Of a stretch of 64,000 nucleotides of DNA, positions 7,151 through 15,796 are shown piece after piece. The translations under genes were made by a program, and so were the position numbers. Within the stretch, counting starts at the first letter, position 1, and each line of letters starts with the position of its first letter. Source of the DNA: M3007 sp031425155 (GTDB lineage: Bacteria > Bacteroidota > Bacteroidia > Chitinophagales > Saprospiraceae); contig JANPIV010000041.1 in assembly GCA_031425155.1 (NCBI GenBank), forward strand, positions 135,184-199,183. The letters are read 5' to 3'. Under the pieces are notes generated by a model. The model was not told where the DNA came from. It did no database searches and saw nothing but the letters and a program-made list of their open reading frames with translations.

Positions 7151-8508
7151 ATAAAAAGCGAGGCCAGCGGCGCGATGGTATATTGAAAGAGTTTGGCTTT
7201 GCGGTGGCGTTTTTGCTGGATTTTGGTGGGCGGCGGCACTTTGGCTTTGGGCGTTTTGATTTTGCTGCCCACTTGTACACAGCGCAGCAAATTGCTCTCC
7301 ATCAGGCGGGTATGCTCGGCGGCAATACGCTGATCATTCACCCAGGCGGCTACTTCGGTATTGAAATTCTGCGATTTTGATTCAATATTATAACTGCCGA
7401 TCAGCGAGATACTGCTATCAATGACGAAGGCCTTGGTATGCACCATCTTCTGACCATGAAATTCCCATATTTCGATGCCGTGCCGCCGGAAACGTCCGCG
7501 TTTTAACTGATAAACCGACTGGATCAGGGGCACGTCGCTGGTGTAGCCGGAGTTGGTGAGCAGGCGGATACGTACGCCGCGTTTGTGCGCTGCCTTCAAA
7601 GTACGCCACCAACTACGGGTAGGAATAAAATAGGCGTTTTCGATGTCTATCGTGCGCTGGGCCTGAGAGATCAGGGCAAGCATTGCCTTGGTGCATTCAT
7701 GGCCCTTTCGTCTGCGTCGCACAGTATTTTTGCCTTTTTTCTCATAAAAATTATCATGGATAAATTGCACCGGCTGTTTGGCTGACACTACGCCCTGATA
7801 CCAGTTGCGCTGAGTTTTCAGGGAAATACGCAAGCGGTGGCGCAGTATCTCCGGGGCTTCTTGCAGCGACTTACGCCAGTACGCCCGCTTTTCATCGGTT
7901 AGTTTTCCTCGCTTTTTTCCGGTGATAGTGGGGTAATTCCACATATCGTAGAAGTGTCGCCGGGCCGTGTGTACCGCCCCGGTATCGCGTACATATACTT
8001 CGCGATCCAGAAAATTATTGATCGAATCCAGGTTGTAGTATTCTTCTTTCAGGTTGCGTCCGCCGACGATGAATTGCTGATGATCGGTGATGAGCATCTT
8101 GCCATGCATCCGGTCCACCATCGTGCGGAAATGGGCCAGCCGCTTGATGTTGAACACCCGGTTTTCGACGCCCTGTTCGGCCAGATAAGACAGCAGATCG
8201 CCCGGCAGGCGGTTGCCGAGGTCGTCCAAAATAATGCGCACCTTCACTCCCCGCTCGACGGCTTCAATCAGCATTTGCAGGGTGGTGCGCCCGATCAGGT
8301 CATTTTTGATGATAAAAGTGGTCAGCAGCAGTTCCTTTTGGGATTGTTGCATCAGATCAATGCGGCATTGCAGGGATTCCCGCTCGTCATTCAGGATGCG
8401 ATAAATATGCTGGGCAGGCAGGGTAGTGGTGCAGAAGAGTAGCCAACTGACCACTAAAATACGGTATTTCAAAGGGCTGAAAAAAACAGGATGTACATGA
8501 ACCGGCAT
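7147..8508 (-). CDS. Phospholipase D family protein (cardiolipin-synthase-like), exported
   Basis: A 453-residue protein with two HKD motifs: H135-K137-D142 (HGKMLITD, followed by GGRN) and a second at about 355 (VHTKAFVIDSS, followed by GSYN). Such proteins transfer or hydrolyse phosphatidyl groups through a histidine intermediate. An N-terminal signal peptide (ILVVSWLLFCTTTLPAQ) is seen if ATG 8508 is used, so it is likely periplasmic rather than a classical membrane cardiolipin synthase. Lys/Arg-rich segments flank the second motif. The substrate is not certain. Confidence 0.85.
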   Translation of the reverse strand: MPVHVHPVFFSPLKYRILVVSWLLFCTTTLPAQHIYRILNDERESLQCRIDLMQQSQKELLLTTFIIKNDLIGRTTLQMLIEAVERGVKVRIILDDLGNRLPGDLLSYLAEQGVENRVFNIKRLAHFRTMVDRMHGKMLITDHQQFIVGGRNLKEEYYNLDSINNFLDREVYVRDTGAVHTARRHFYDMWNYPTITGKKRGKLTDEKRAYWRKSLQEAPEILRHRLRISLKTQRNWYQGVVSAKQPVQFIHDNFYEKKGKNTVRRRRKGHECTKAMLALISQAQRTIDIENAYFIPTRSWWRTLKAAHKRGVRIRLLTNSGYTSDVPLIQSVYQLKRGRFRRHGIEIWEFHGQKMVHTKAFVIDSSISLIGSYNIESKSQNFNTEVAAWVNDQRIAAEHTRLMESNLLRCVQVGSKIKTPKAKVPPPTKIQQKRHRKAKLFQYTIAPLASLFI

Positions 8509-9026
8509 AGTTGGTATAGATAACTGAAAAAAAGCAGAGGGCAAAGGTGGACATTTTCAAAAGGCTATGCGGGTTGTGGTACACTTACTAAAATGAGGCC
8601 AACTGGTTGCATAGTCTGATAACGACAACATTGCACCGGGTGGTAAGTTTTCAGATTTTGGATGGGGGCATTTTTTATAAAACACCCCCATCATCCTGAA
8701 ACGAGGGGTTTAAAGGTGATAAATGTGTTTCCTTAGGCCTCCTTGTTTTGTCAGCTGCGGACGTAAGATCATTGAAAGTAGAGACGTATTTTTGTAAATT
8801 TTTTTGCAAACAAGTCCATCAAGAGTGAGTGAGAAATGATTGGCCGTGTTCCTGCATCTGGATGTCATTTTGATGGCAGGTCGGCATGACAACTCAGGAG
8901 AGGTTATTTCTACCAACGAACTTTTTACGCATTGTCATAAAATTGCTTATATACAATAGGCATTTTGACAAAATTTTAAACATAGATTCAAAAACATAGA
9001 ATCTACTAAAACAAACACACCACACT
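8509..9026. other. 518-bp intergenic region before the yitT-like gene
   Basis: No convincing gene is present; a 68-codon minus-strand frame lacks protein-like features. A hairpin, GATGGGGG at about 8658 pairing with CCCCCATC at about 8685, lies in the middle and could terminate transcription. The last 90 bp before the ATG at 9027 are very AT-rich and probably hold the promoter, but no clear TAnnTTTG box is visible. Confidence 0.5.
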
Positions 9027-9932
9027 ATGCAGAAAAGTGCCACCCTCCCTTTGACCCGGGAAGTAAAAAAACTGATTTTTCGCAGCAATATTCGGGATGC
9101 CTTCTTTATTGCATTGGGCGTATGCAGTGCCAGCATTGGATTAAAAGCATTCTTATTGCCCAACGATTTTCTGGATGGCGGTGCTACGGGACTATCATTA
9201 TTAATAGAAATAATGACGCGGATAGATTTGTCTATTCTGCTGGTAGTGGTCAATTTGCCTTTTATACTGATCGGGGCAAAACAGATTTCGGTTCCGTTTG
9301 CCATTAAAAGCAGCCTGGCCATCCTGGCTATGGCCATTGTCGTCCATTTCCTGGAAATGCCGGTGATCACTTCCGATAAGTTATTGATTGCCGTGTTCGG
9401 AGGTTTCTTTTTAGGGGCCGGCATTGGTTGCGCTATTCGCGGCGGGGCAGTGATAGACGGGACGGAGGTGCTGGCCATTGCCGTCAGCAGAAAATCAAGT
9501 CTGACGGTGGGCGATTTTATCGCTGTACTAAATGTGGTACTATTTTCCTTTGCCGCCTTATTGGTCAGTATAGAGACCGCCATGTATTCTATGCTCACCT
9601 ATTTATCCGCCTCCAAGACGGTGGATTTTATCATTAATGGCATAGAAGAATACATTGGGGTGACTATTGTCTCCAGTCAGTCTGATGCGATTAAGGAAGT
9701 GATTACCAATGAACTGGGGCGCGGCGTGACGGCCTATAACTCGGCCAGCGGATTTGGCAAGACCGGGACCACCGACGACAATAACCGCAAAGTGTTGTTC
9801 TGCGTGGTGACCAGGCTCGAAGTCACGCAGCTGCTGCTGGAAATAGAGAAGATAGATGAGGATGCCTTTGTTGTCCAACACGCCATCAAGGATACCAAAG
9901 GCGGGATGATCAAGAAACGGCCATTACATTAA
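9027..9932 (+). CDS. YitT family membrane protein (DUF2179)
   Basis: A 301-residue protein with an N-terminal five-helix YitT membrane domain (GLKAFLLPNDFLDGGATG is the characteristic first loop, and GGAVIDGTEVLA a later one) and a C-terminal cytoplasmic DUF2179 domain at about 215-290 (SQSDAIKEVITNELGRGVT). The function of the family is not established; a transport or membrane-sensing role has been proposed. It stands 28 bp before the GH3 fusion gene on the same strand and may be co-transcribed with it. Confidence 0.9.
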   Translation: MQKSATLPLTREVKKLIFRSNIRDAFFIALGVCSASIGLKAFLLPNDFLDGGATGLSLLIEIMTRIDLSILLVVVNLPFILIGAKQISVPFAIKSSLAILAMAIVVHFLEMPVITSDKLLIAVFGGFFLGAGIGCAIRGGAVIDGTEVLAIAVSRKSSLTVGDFIAVLNVVLFSFAALLVSIETAMYSMLTYLSASKTVDFIINGIEEYIGVTIVSSQSDAIKEVITNELGRGVTAYNSASGFGKTGTTDDNNRKVLFCVVTRLEVTQLLLEIEKIDEDAFVVQHAIKDTKGGMIKKRPLH

Positions 9933-9959
9933 GCCGCCCAAATTCCCGTTCTTTGCCCC

Positions 9960-12923
9960 ATGTCACGTTTCTGGAATTACCTGTCTTTCTTTGGCCGCTC
10001 CACAGCGGGGCGCGTGGGGGCCATCCTGCTCACCGGCGGTTTACTTTCTACCAACGACAACCACCTGTTCCACTACACCCACACCATTGACCAGCGCGAG
10101 ACGGCCTGGGTGGATTCAGTGTTCGACCAACTCTCGGAAGAGGCGCGGCTCGGCCAACTTTTCATGCTCCGGGCGCATTCCGACAAGGATTCCCTCTACG
10201 AAGCAGGCGTGGACAGCCTGATCCGCCGCTATCATCCCGGCGGACTGTGTTTCTTCCAGGGCACCCCGGAGAAACAAGCCGCGCTGACCAATCGCTATCA
10301 GGCCAGCAGCGACAGTCTGCCCCTGCTGATCTCGATGGATGCCGAGTGGGGCCTGGGCATGCGCCTGAAAGAAGGCACGATTTCCTTCCCGAAACAACTG
10401 ATGTTGGGCGCGATTCAGGACAATCAATTGATCTATGAATTTGGCCGCGAAATGGCCCGTGAATGTCGCCGTCTGGGGGTACAGGTCAGTTTTTCGCCCG
10501 ATGCCGATGTAAATAACAACGCCGACAATCCGGTCATCAACGAGCGTTCGTTCGGCGAAGACCGCTACAATGTGGCCGCCAAATGCTTTCAGTACATGTC
10601 CGGCTTGCAGGATGGCCGCGTACTGGCCTGCGCCAAACATTTCCCCGGCCACGGCGACACGAATACCGATTCGCACTACGAATTGCCAGTTATCGCCCAT
10701 CCCCGCGACCGGCTCGATAGCCTCGAATTGTTCCCGTTCCGCGTGTTGTCGCAACAGGGTATCGGTTCGGTCATGGTGGCCCACTTGCAGGTGCCCACCT
10801 TCGATAGTCGGCCCCACCGCCCCACCACACTCAGCGAGGCGACTATCACCGGGGTGCTGCGCAAAGACATTGGTTTCGAGGGGCTTATCTTCACCGATGC
10901 CATGGAAATGAAGGCCGTGACCAAGTATTTCGGACCCGGCGAAGCCGATGTGGAAGCCCTGCGCGCGGGCAACGACATGGTGCTGCTGCCCGCCAATATT
11001 GGCGAGGCCATGCGGGCCATCCACGTGGCCCTCGATAGCGGCACCCTCGACCGTACGCAACTCTACACCAGCGTGAAACGGGTGCTGCGCGCCAAATACC
11101 GCCTCGGTCTCACCCGTCCGCAACGGGTGGAACTGGCCAACCTGCGACAAGATTTGAACCTCCCGGCAGCCCTGCTGCTGAAACGCCGCCTGATCGAAAA
11201 TGCCCTCACGCTGGTGCGCGATCAGGCTGGTCTGGTTGGTTTTCCCGAGTTGGCCACCATGCGTATTGCTTCGCTGGCCCTGGGCGACACCAACCGCACG
11301 GTGTTTCAGACCGCCTGCGGGCGTTATGCGCCAATTACCCATTTTAATGCGGGCAAAGAGGTGGATTCTGCCCAGACCGCCCAACTTTTGGATACGCTGC
11401 GCAATTTCGATGTGGTGCTGGTGAGCATTCATAACACACGCTCCAAAGCTGTGGACCATTTTGGGTTGAGTAACAGCCAAACCGACCTGATCCATCACCT
11501 GAACGAGGTGACCAAAGTAGCGGTCACCATGTTTGGCAACCCGTACAGCCTGGGTTATTTCGATAGTTGCCCGGTGTTGCTAGAAGCCTTTACCGAAGAC
11601 CCTTTGGTGCAGCAGTGCGCCGCGCAAGCCTTGTTCGGGGCCGCCGATCTGCGGGGTAAATTGCCGGTCACGGCGGCCCCGTCAGCCGTATTCGGGCAGG
11701 GCGTGGTGAAAGTTTATCCTGAAAAAAGAATGGGCTACACGTTGCCTGAAGCGGTGGGCCTCAACAGCGACACGCTGGCGTTGATGGAAGGCATTATTCA
11801 GGAAATGATCGCGACCGGGGCCGCGCCCGGCTGTCAGTTGCTGGTGGCCAAAGACAACCAGGTGGTGTGGCTGAAAGCCTACGGCTATCATACCTACGAA
11901 CCCACCACGCCGGTGACGCTCGATAACCTGTACGATATGGCCTCGGTGACCAAGGTGGGCGCGACCACCATATCGCTGATGAAACTGGTGGATAATGGCC
12001 TCATCAACACCGACTCGGTGATGAGCCGCTACGTGCCGGAACTACGGAACACGAATAAAAATGACCTGAAAGTCGCCGATATACTGATTCATCAGGCGGG
12101 ATTGCAGCCCTGGATTCCGTTTTATACCAAAACGTTGCAGAACGGGCTGCCCGATCTAAACCTCTATCACCCCACGCCCGATGCGCTGTTTCCCGTGCCG
12201 GTCGCGCCCAACCTGTACCTGAAAAATGCCTGGGTGGACACCATCTGGCAGACCATCTGGCAGTCGCCGCTGCGCCCCGACCGGGCCTATAAATACTCCG
12301 ACCTGGGCCTGTATCTCACGGCGCGGGCCATCGGTAACGTGACCGGGCAGCGTCTCGACGAATTTGCGGCGCAGAATTTCTACCAGCCGCTGGGCCTTTC
12401 CACCATGTTCAACCCCTGGCAGCGCGGCTGGGCGGATCGTTGCGTACCCACCGAAGAGGATGCCTATTTCCGCCATCAGCGACTGCAAGGCTATGTCCAC
12501 GATATGGGCGCGGCCATGCTCGGCGGCGTGAGCGGCCACGCAGGTCTGTTCAGCAATGCCAACGACCTCGCCAAAATATTCCAGATGCTGCTCAATGGCG
12601 GTCACTATGGGGGCCGGACTTACATCCAACCCGCCACGGTGAAGCGATTCACCACCCGCTACGGCAACAGTACCCGGCGCGGCCTGGGTTTCGATATGCT
12701 GGAACTGGACCCCAAAGCGACGAAGAACATGAGTTCGCTGGCCGGGCCGCGGACGTTCGGCCACACGGGCTTCACCGGCATTTGCGTCTGGGCCGACCCG
12801 GATAAAAACCTGCTGTTCATCTTTTTATCCAATCGCACCTACCCGACGATGGAAAATAATAAGTTGATCAATGGGGATTTCCGGCCGAGGTTGCAGAGTG
12901 TGGTGTACCGGGCGTTGAAGTAG
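9960..12923 (+). CDS. Fused GH3 beta-N-acetylglucosaminidase and beta-lactamase-fold serine hydrolase
   Basis: A 987-residue, probably exported protein with a hydrophobic N-terminus (residues 15-32). Residues about 45-390 form a NagZ-like GH3 domain with KHFPGHGDTNTDSH (about 222-235) and the nucleophile aspartate in FTDAMEM (about 313). A GH3 C-terminal domain follows (about 400-575). Residues about 590-985 are a beta-lactamase/penicillin-binding fold with SVTK (Ser about 662), YSD in place of YxN (about 779) and HTG in place of KTG (about 935). The expected role is peptidoglycan recycling: release of GlcNAc from muropeptides plus a peptidase or esterase step. This fusion is known in Bacteroidota. 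Confidence 0.93.
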   Translation: MSRFWNYLSFFGRSTAGRVGAILLTGGLLSTNDNHLFHYTHTIDQRETAWVDSVFDQLSEEARLGQLFMLRAHSDKDSLYEAGVDSLIRRYHPGGLCFFQGTPEKQAALTNRYQASSDSLPLLISMDAEWGLGMRLKEGTISFPKQLMLGAIQDNQLIYEFGREMARECRRLGVQVSFSPDADVNNNADNPVINERSFGEDRYNVAAKCFQYMSGLQDGRVLACAKHFPGHGDTNTDSHYELPVIAHPRDRLDSLELFPFRVLSQQGIGSVMVAHLQVPTFDSRPHRPTTLSEATITGVLRKDIGFEGLIFTDAMEMKAVTKYFGPGEADVEALRAGNDMVLLPANIGEAMRAIHVALDSGTLDRTQLYTSVKRVLRAKYRLGLTRPQRVELANLRQDLNLPAALLLKRRLIENALTLVRDQAGLVGFPELATMRIASLALGDTNRTVFQTACGRYAPITHFNAGKEVDSAQTAQLLDTLRNFDVVLVSIHNTRSKAVDHFGLSNSQTDLIHHLNEVTKVAVTMFGNPYSLGYFDSCPVLLEAFTEDPLVQQCAAQALFGAADLRGKLPVTAAPSAVFGQGVVKVYPEKRMGYTLPEAVGLNSDTLALMEGIIQEMIATGAAPGCQLLVAKDNQVVWLKAYGYHTYEPTTPVTLDNLYDMASVTKVGATTISLMKLVDNGLINTDSVMSRYVPELRNTNKNDLKVADILIHQAGLQPWIPFYTKTLQNGLPDLNLYHPTPDALFPVPVAPNLYLKNAWVDTIWQTIWQSPLRPDRAYKYSDLGLYLTARAIGNVTGQRLDEFAAQNFYQPLGLSTMFNPWQRGWADRCVPTEEDAYFRHQRLQGYVHDMGAAMLGGVSGHAGLFSNANDLAKIFQMLLNGGHYGGRTYIQPATVKRFTTRYGNSTRRGLGFDMLELDPKATKNMSSLAGPRTFGHTGFTGICVWADPDKNLLFIFLSNRTYPTMENNKLINGDFRPRLQSVVYRALK

Positions 12924-12966
12924 GGAGGGACTTTACGAATTATTTTTTACACGTTCCTGAAAGTCA

Positions 12967-12974
12967 TAACTTTG
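12967..12974 (+). promoter_or_regulatory. Candidate Bacteroidota -7 box (TAACTTTG)
   Basis: TAACTTTG fits the Bacteroidota -7 consensus TAnnTTTG exactly and lies 15 bp before the ATG of the DUF433 gene. No clear -33 TTG element is visible at the usual distance. It would give the toxin-antitoxin-like pair its own promoter. Confidence 0.45.
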
Positions 12975-12989
12975 GGAAAAAAATTAACC

Positions 12990-13220
12990 ATGAACTGGCA
13001 AGAATATATTTCAACTGATCCCAAAGTTATGCTTGGGAAACCGGTGATTAAAGGTACACGCCTTACCGTAGAACTTATTTTGGAACGCTTAGGACAAGGC
13101 CAAACTTGGGAAGAACTACTAATTTCTTATCCGCACATTAGTCGCGAAGCAATTATGGCCTGTTTGCAATATGCTGCCCGGGTGTTGAGTAATGAAATTA
13201 TTTATGAAATAGCGGCCTGA
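12990..13220 (+). CDS. DUF433 family protein, probable antitoxin
   Basis: A 76-residue DUF433 protein. The family core is visible as ISTDPKVMLGKPVIKGTRLTV (positions 7-27, here given as the GKPVIKGTR motif) followed by an HTH-like ILERLGQGQTWEELL and YPHISREAIMACLQYA. DUF433 proteins usually pair with a PIN-like DUF5615 protein, and here the stop codon overlaps the start of exactly such a gene by one base. ATG 12990 is preferred to an upstream TTG. Confidence 0.9.
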   Translation: MNWQEYISTDPKVMLGKPVIKGTRLTVELILERLGQGQTWEELLISYPHISREAIMACLQYAARVLSNEIIYEIAA

Positions 13221-13570
13221 TGAAGATTCTTGCTGATGAGAATATTGACTATCCCATTGTGTTAGGATTACGTTCTTTTGGGTTTTCAGTATCTACTATT
13301 TTAGAAGGTGGGCGAGGCTCTTCCGATGAAGTCGTCTTACAAGAAAGTGTTATAGAAAAGGCCATCCTTTTGACAGAAGATAAAGATTTTGGCGAACACG
13401 TTTTTCGATTGGGTAGTGAGTATGCCGGGGTAATATTGGTTCGCCTTCCGTGGAATGGGTGGGAAGAAAAAGTGAAAATTATAGTTGAATGCATAGAAAA
13501 ATATCAAACGAGTTTACCGGATTCCTTTACAGTTATTTCGCCTGGAAGGATCAGAATTAGAAAAAGATGA
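13220..13570 (+). CDS. DUF5615 PIN-like protein, probable toxin nuclease
   Basis: A 116-residue PIN-like domain protein. Acidic residues are in the expected places: LADENI at 4-9 and LLTEDKDFGEHVFR at about 50-63. The family is predicted to be a metal-dependent RNase. It is translationally coupled to the DUF433 gene, giving a VapBC-like module. Codon use and the lower GC of this pair, compared with the flanking GH3 and AMP nucleosidase genes, hint at horizontal acquisition (by eye, not calculated). Confidence 0.88.
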   Translation: MKILADENIDYPIVLGLRSFGFSVSTILEGGRGSSDEVVLQESVIEKAILLTEDKDFGEHVFRLGSEYAGVILVRLPWNGWEEKVKIIVECIEKYQTSLPDSFTVISPGRIRIRKR

Positions 13571-13604
13571 TACTTTATTCGATCTTTCCTGCAAAACATT
13601 TACA

Positions 13605-14459
13605 ATGTCCGACCTAGACAACACCCCCCCCCACCTGAGCCAAGACGATCTCGACGCTATTACGCGCGACAATTTTGAGCGGCAAAAGAATTTGAAAGCC
13701 AATATTGTCAAGGACTGGCTGCCCCGCTATACCGGCATGTCGCTCGAAAAGTTTGGCCAATATATTCTGCTGGTCAATTTTGGCGGCTATGTACGGGCCT
13801 TCGCCGACCAGCACGAGGTGCCAGTGTATGGTGCCGACCGCCCGATGCAGGCGGCCACCGCCGATAATATTACGATCATCAATTTTGGTATTGGCAGCCC
13901 CAACGCCGGTCTGGTCATAGATTTGCTGGAAGCCATTCACCCGAAAGCGGTGCTCTTTCTGGGCAAATGCGGCGGCTTGAAAACCGGCAAAAATCACGTC
14001 GGCGACCTGATCCTGCCCATTGCCGCTGTGCGCGGAGAAGGGACGAGCAATGACTATTTGCCGCCCGAAGTGCCTGCGCTCCCGGCGTTCGCGCTGCAAA
14101 AGGCGGTCTCCACGACCATTCGCGAGTACGAGTTGGACTATTGGACGGGCGTGGTTTATACCACCAACAAGCGCGTGTGGGAACACCGCGAGGACTTCAA
14201 ACAACGCCTGCGCGACCTGCGTTGCATCGCCATAGACATGGAAACGGCCACGATATTCGTGGCCGCTTTCAAAAATCAGATGCCCGCCGGGGCATTACTA
14301 TTGGTCAGCGATATGCCGATGACCCATGCGGGCATCAAGACCGAAGCCAATGACCGCCAGGTGACGGCCAACTTCGCCGACATTCACCTGCGGGCAGGCG
14401 TGGATTCGCTGAAAAAATTGATCAACAACGGACTGACCGTCAAGCATTTGCGGTTTTAA
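13605..14459 (+). CDS. amn: AMP nucleosidase (short form)
   Basis: A 284-residue phosphorylase-superfamily protein matching the short AMP nucleosidase found in Bacteroidota, which splits AMP into adenine and ribose 5-phosphate. Recognisable are INFGIGSPNAGLV, FLGKCGGLKTG, the IDMETAT motif near residue 210 and LLVSDMPMT with the catalytic aspartate. The N-terminal regulatory domain of the enterobacterial Amn is absent. It is convergent with the SPOR gene, with a hairpin between the two stop codons. Confidence 0.92.
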   Translation: MSDLDNTPPHLSQDDLDAITRDNFERQKNLKANIVKDWLPRYTGMSLEKFGQYILLVNFGGYVRAFADQHEVPVYGADRPMQAATADNITIINFGIGSPNAGLVIDLLEAIHPKAVLFLGKCGGLKTGKNHVGDLILPIAAVRGEGTSNDYLPPEVPALPAFALQKAVSTTIREYELDYWTGVVYTTNKRVWEHREDFKQRLRDLRCIAIDMETATIFVAAFKNQMPAGALLLVSDMPMTHAGIKTEANDRQVTANFADIHLRAGVDSLKKLINNGLTVKHLRF

Positions 14460-14463
14460 GAAA

Positions 14464-14512
14464 GTTGATAAAGGTTGATGTAGCGTACTCTATGTTATCA
14501 ACCTTCATCAAC
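14464..14512. terminator. Hairpin between convergent amn and SPOR genes
   Basis: GTTGATAAAGGTTGAT at 14464-14479 pairs with ATCAACCTTCATCAAC at 14497-14512 with one mismatch, and the loop is 17 bases. GAAA and TTTC extend the stem on the outside. It fills the gap between the two stop codons, so it is a likely bidirectional terminator. Confidence 0.7.
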
Positions 14513-14517
14513 CCTTT

Positions 14518-15165
14518 CTAGAACACTGCCGCATCTATGCCTTTGGCCGTCAATTGATCTGCCATACGTTCGGCTTGGGCCCGGTCATTGGTGCGCAGGA
14601 TGATGACCGCCCATTTGCCATTGGGCAACTGTTTGACTTCGGCGGTAGCGTAGCGCAGTTTGAGCACTTCTTCCAGGCGGGTGCGGGCATTTTCTTTGGA
14701 AGCAAATGTGCCCGCGCGGACGGTGTATTTCCCGGTGCCGGGGCCTTTCACTTTGCTGGCATTGCCTTTGGTGGTGAGGGCGGTGGGCGTGGAGCCCCCT
14801 TTTTCGGTCAACTGCGGAGGGGTGGTGGTGGGCTGCGTAGTGGTCGCCTTGGTCGCGGTGGTCGGCTTGGTGGTGGTCGGTTTTGTGGTCGTTGTTTTGG
14901 TGGTGGGAGCATCCACAATACCATTGGCGTCGGGGGCTGGCGAGGTGTAGTAAGCCGAAGAATCGCTGGTGCTGGAATAGGTGCTGCCCGTGGCGGTAGA
15001 ATCGGTGGCATAGCCCATGTCGCGCAGGGTTTTTTGCAGTTCGGCTTCCTCGCGGGCCTTGTCTGCCTTTTCTTTTTTCATCTGGCAGGCCTTGTAGCCA
15101 AGTATGGCAATCAGCGCGACGAGCAGCGCATAGAGGAGGTAAGTGAGCAAGCTGTTGGTTTTCAT
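14518..15165 (-). CDS. SPOR-domain membrane protein
   Basis: A 215-residue protein with an N-terminal transmembrane helix (residues 8-25, LLYALLVALIAILGY), a charged segment, a long Thr/Pro/Lys-rich linker (about 85-125, with TTTKPTTTKPTT repeats) and a C-terminal SPOR domain (about 143-213: YTVRAGTFASKENA, then NGKWAVIIL, then GIDAAVF). SPOR domains bind denuded peptidoglycan, often at the division septum. The low-complexity linker is presumably a spacer across the periplasm. Confidence 0.9.
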   Translation of the reverse strand: MKTNSLLTYLLYALLVALIAILGYKACQMKKEKADKAREEAELQKTLRDMGYATDSTATGSTYSSTSDSSAYYTSPAPDANGIVDAPTTKTTTTKPTTTKPTTATKATTTQPTTTPPQLTEKGGSTPTALTTKGNASKVKGPGTGKYTVRAGTFASKENARTRLEEVLKLRYATAEVKQLPNGKWAVIILRTNDRAQAERMADQLTAKGIDAAVF

Positions 15166-15271
15166 ACGTGCAAAGACCGAGTTTTAGTACAAAAATGAAA
15201 TTGTTGTCCGGGCGAAAGTAGTGGATTTTCAAATTGCGATGCTTTGAAATCTTCGCAGCATCTTTGCTGCT

Positions 15272-15721
15272 ATGCTTTCTGTTTTTTCTGATACCTATTT
15301 TATGAAGCAGGCACTGGCCGAAGCCGGGCAAGCCTACTCCGCCGGGGAAATTCCGGTGGGCGCAGTGATCGTATGTGACAACCGCATTATTGCCCGTACG
15401 CACAACCAGACCGAACAACTCACCGACGTGACCGCTCATGCCGAAATCATGGCCATTACTGCGGCTTCCGGGCACCTGGGGAGCAAGTATTTGCCCGATT
15501 GTACCATTTATGTCACGGTCGAACCCTGCGTGATGTGCGCCGGAGCCCTGGCCTGGTCGCAGATCGGACGGGTCGTGTATGGTGCCACCGACGAGAAGCG
15601 CGGGTTTATGGTGGCGGGCGGTAAAGCCCTGCTGCACCCGAAGACGCGGCTGGAACTGGGCGTACTCGAAGCAGAGTGCGGCGAATTAATGCAAAAGTTT
15701 TTTCGGGAAAGAAGAGGGTGA
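15272..15721 (+). CDS. tadA: tRNA-specific adenosine deaminase
   Basis: A 149-residue cytidine-deaminase-fold protein with HAE (His56, Glu58) and PCVMC (Cys86, Cys89) zinc and catalytic residues, matching TadA, which converts the wobble adenosine of tRNA-Arg to inosine. Length and the IPVGAVIV and GRVVYGATDEKRG segments are typical. The upstream CATCTTTG box ends five bases before the ATG. A generic nucleoside deaminase cannot be fully excluded. Confidence 0.93.
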   Translation: MLSVFSDTYFMKQALAEAGQAYSAGEIPVGAVIVCDNRIIARTHNQTEQLTDVTAHAEIMAITAASGHLGSKYLPDCTIYVTVEPCVMCAGALAWSQIGRVVYGATDEKRGFMVAGGKALLHPKTRLELGVLEAECGELMQKFFRERRG

Positions 15722-15796
15722 CAGTACCCAACTATTTACTAAACCCCTTTCGTCTATCATTACAAATCGAAATCGTTCACTTTTCATCCATTTGTA

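Noticed and set aside
8710..8916. 68-codon minus-strand frame in the 8509-9026 gap
   Set aside because: There is no signal peptide, domain or conserved pattern, and no promoter or operon context.
10116..11498. 460-codon open frame on the minus strand
   Set aside because: It is antisense to the GH3 domain of the fusion gene, has no family-like sequence and reflects codon bias of the real gene.
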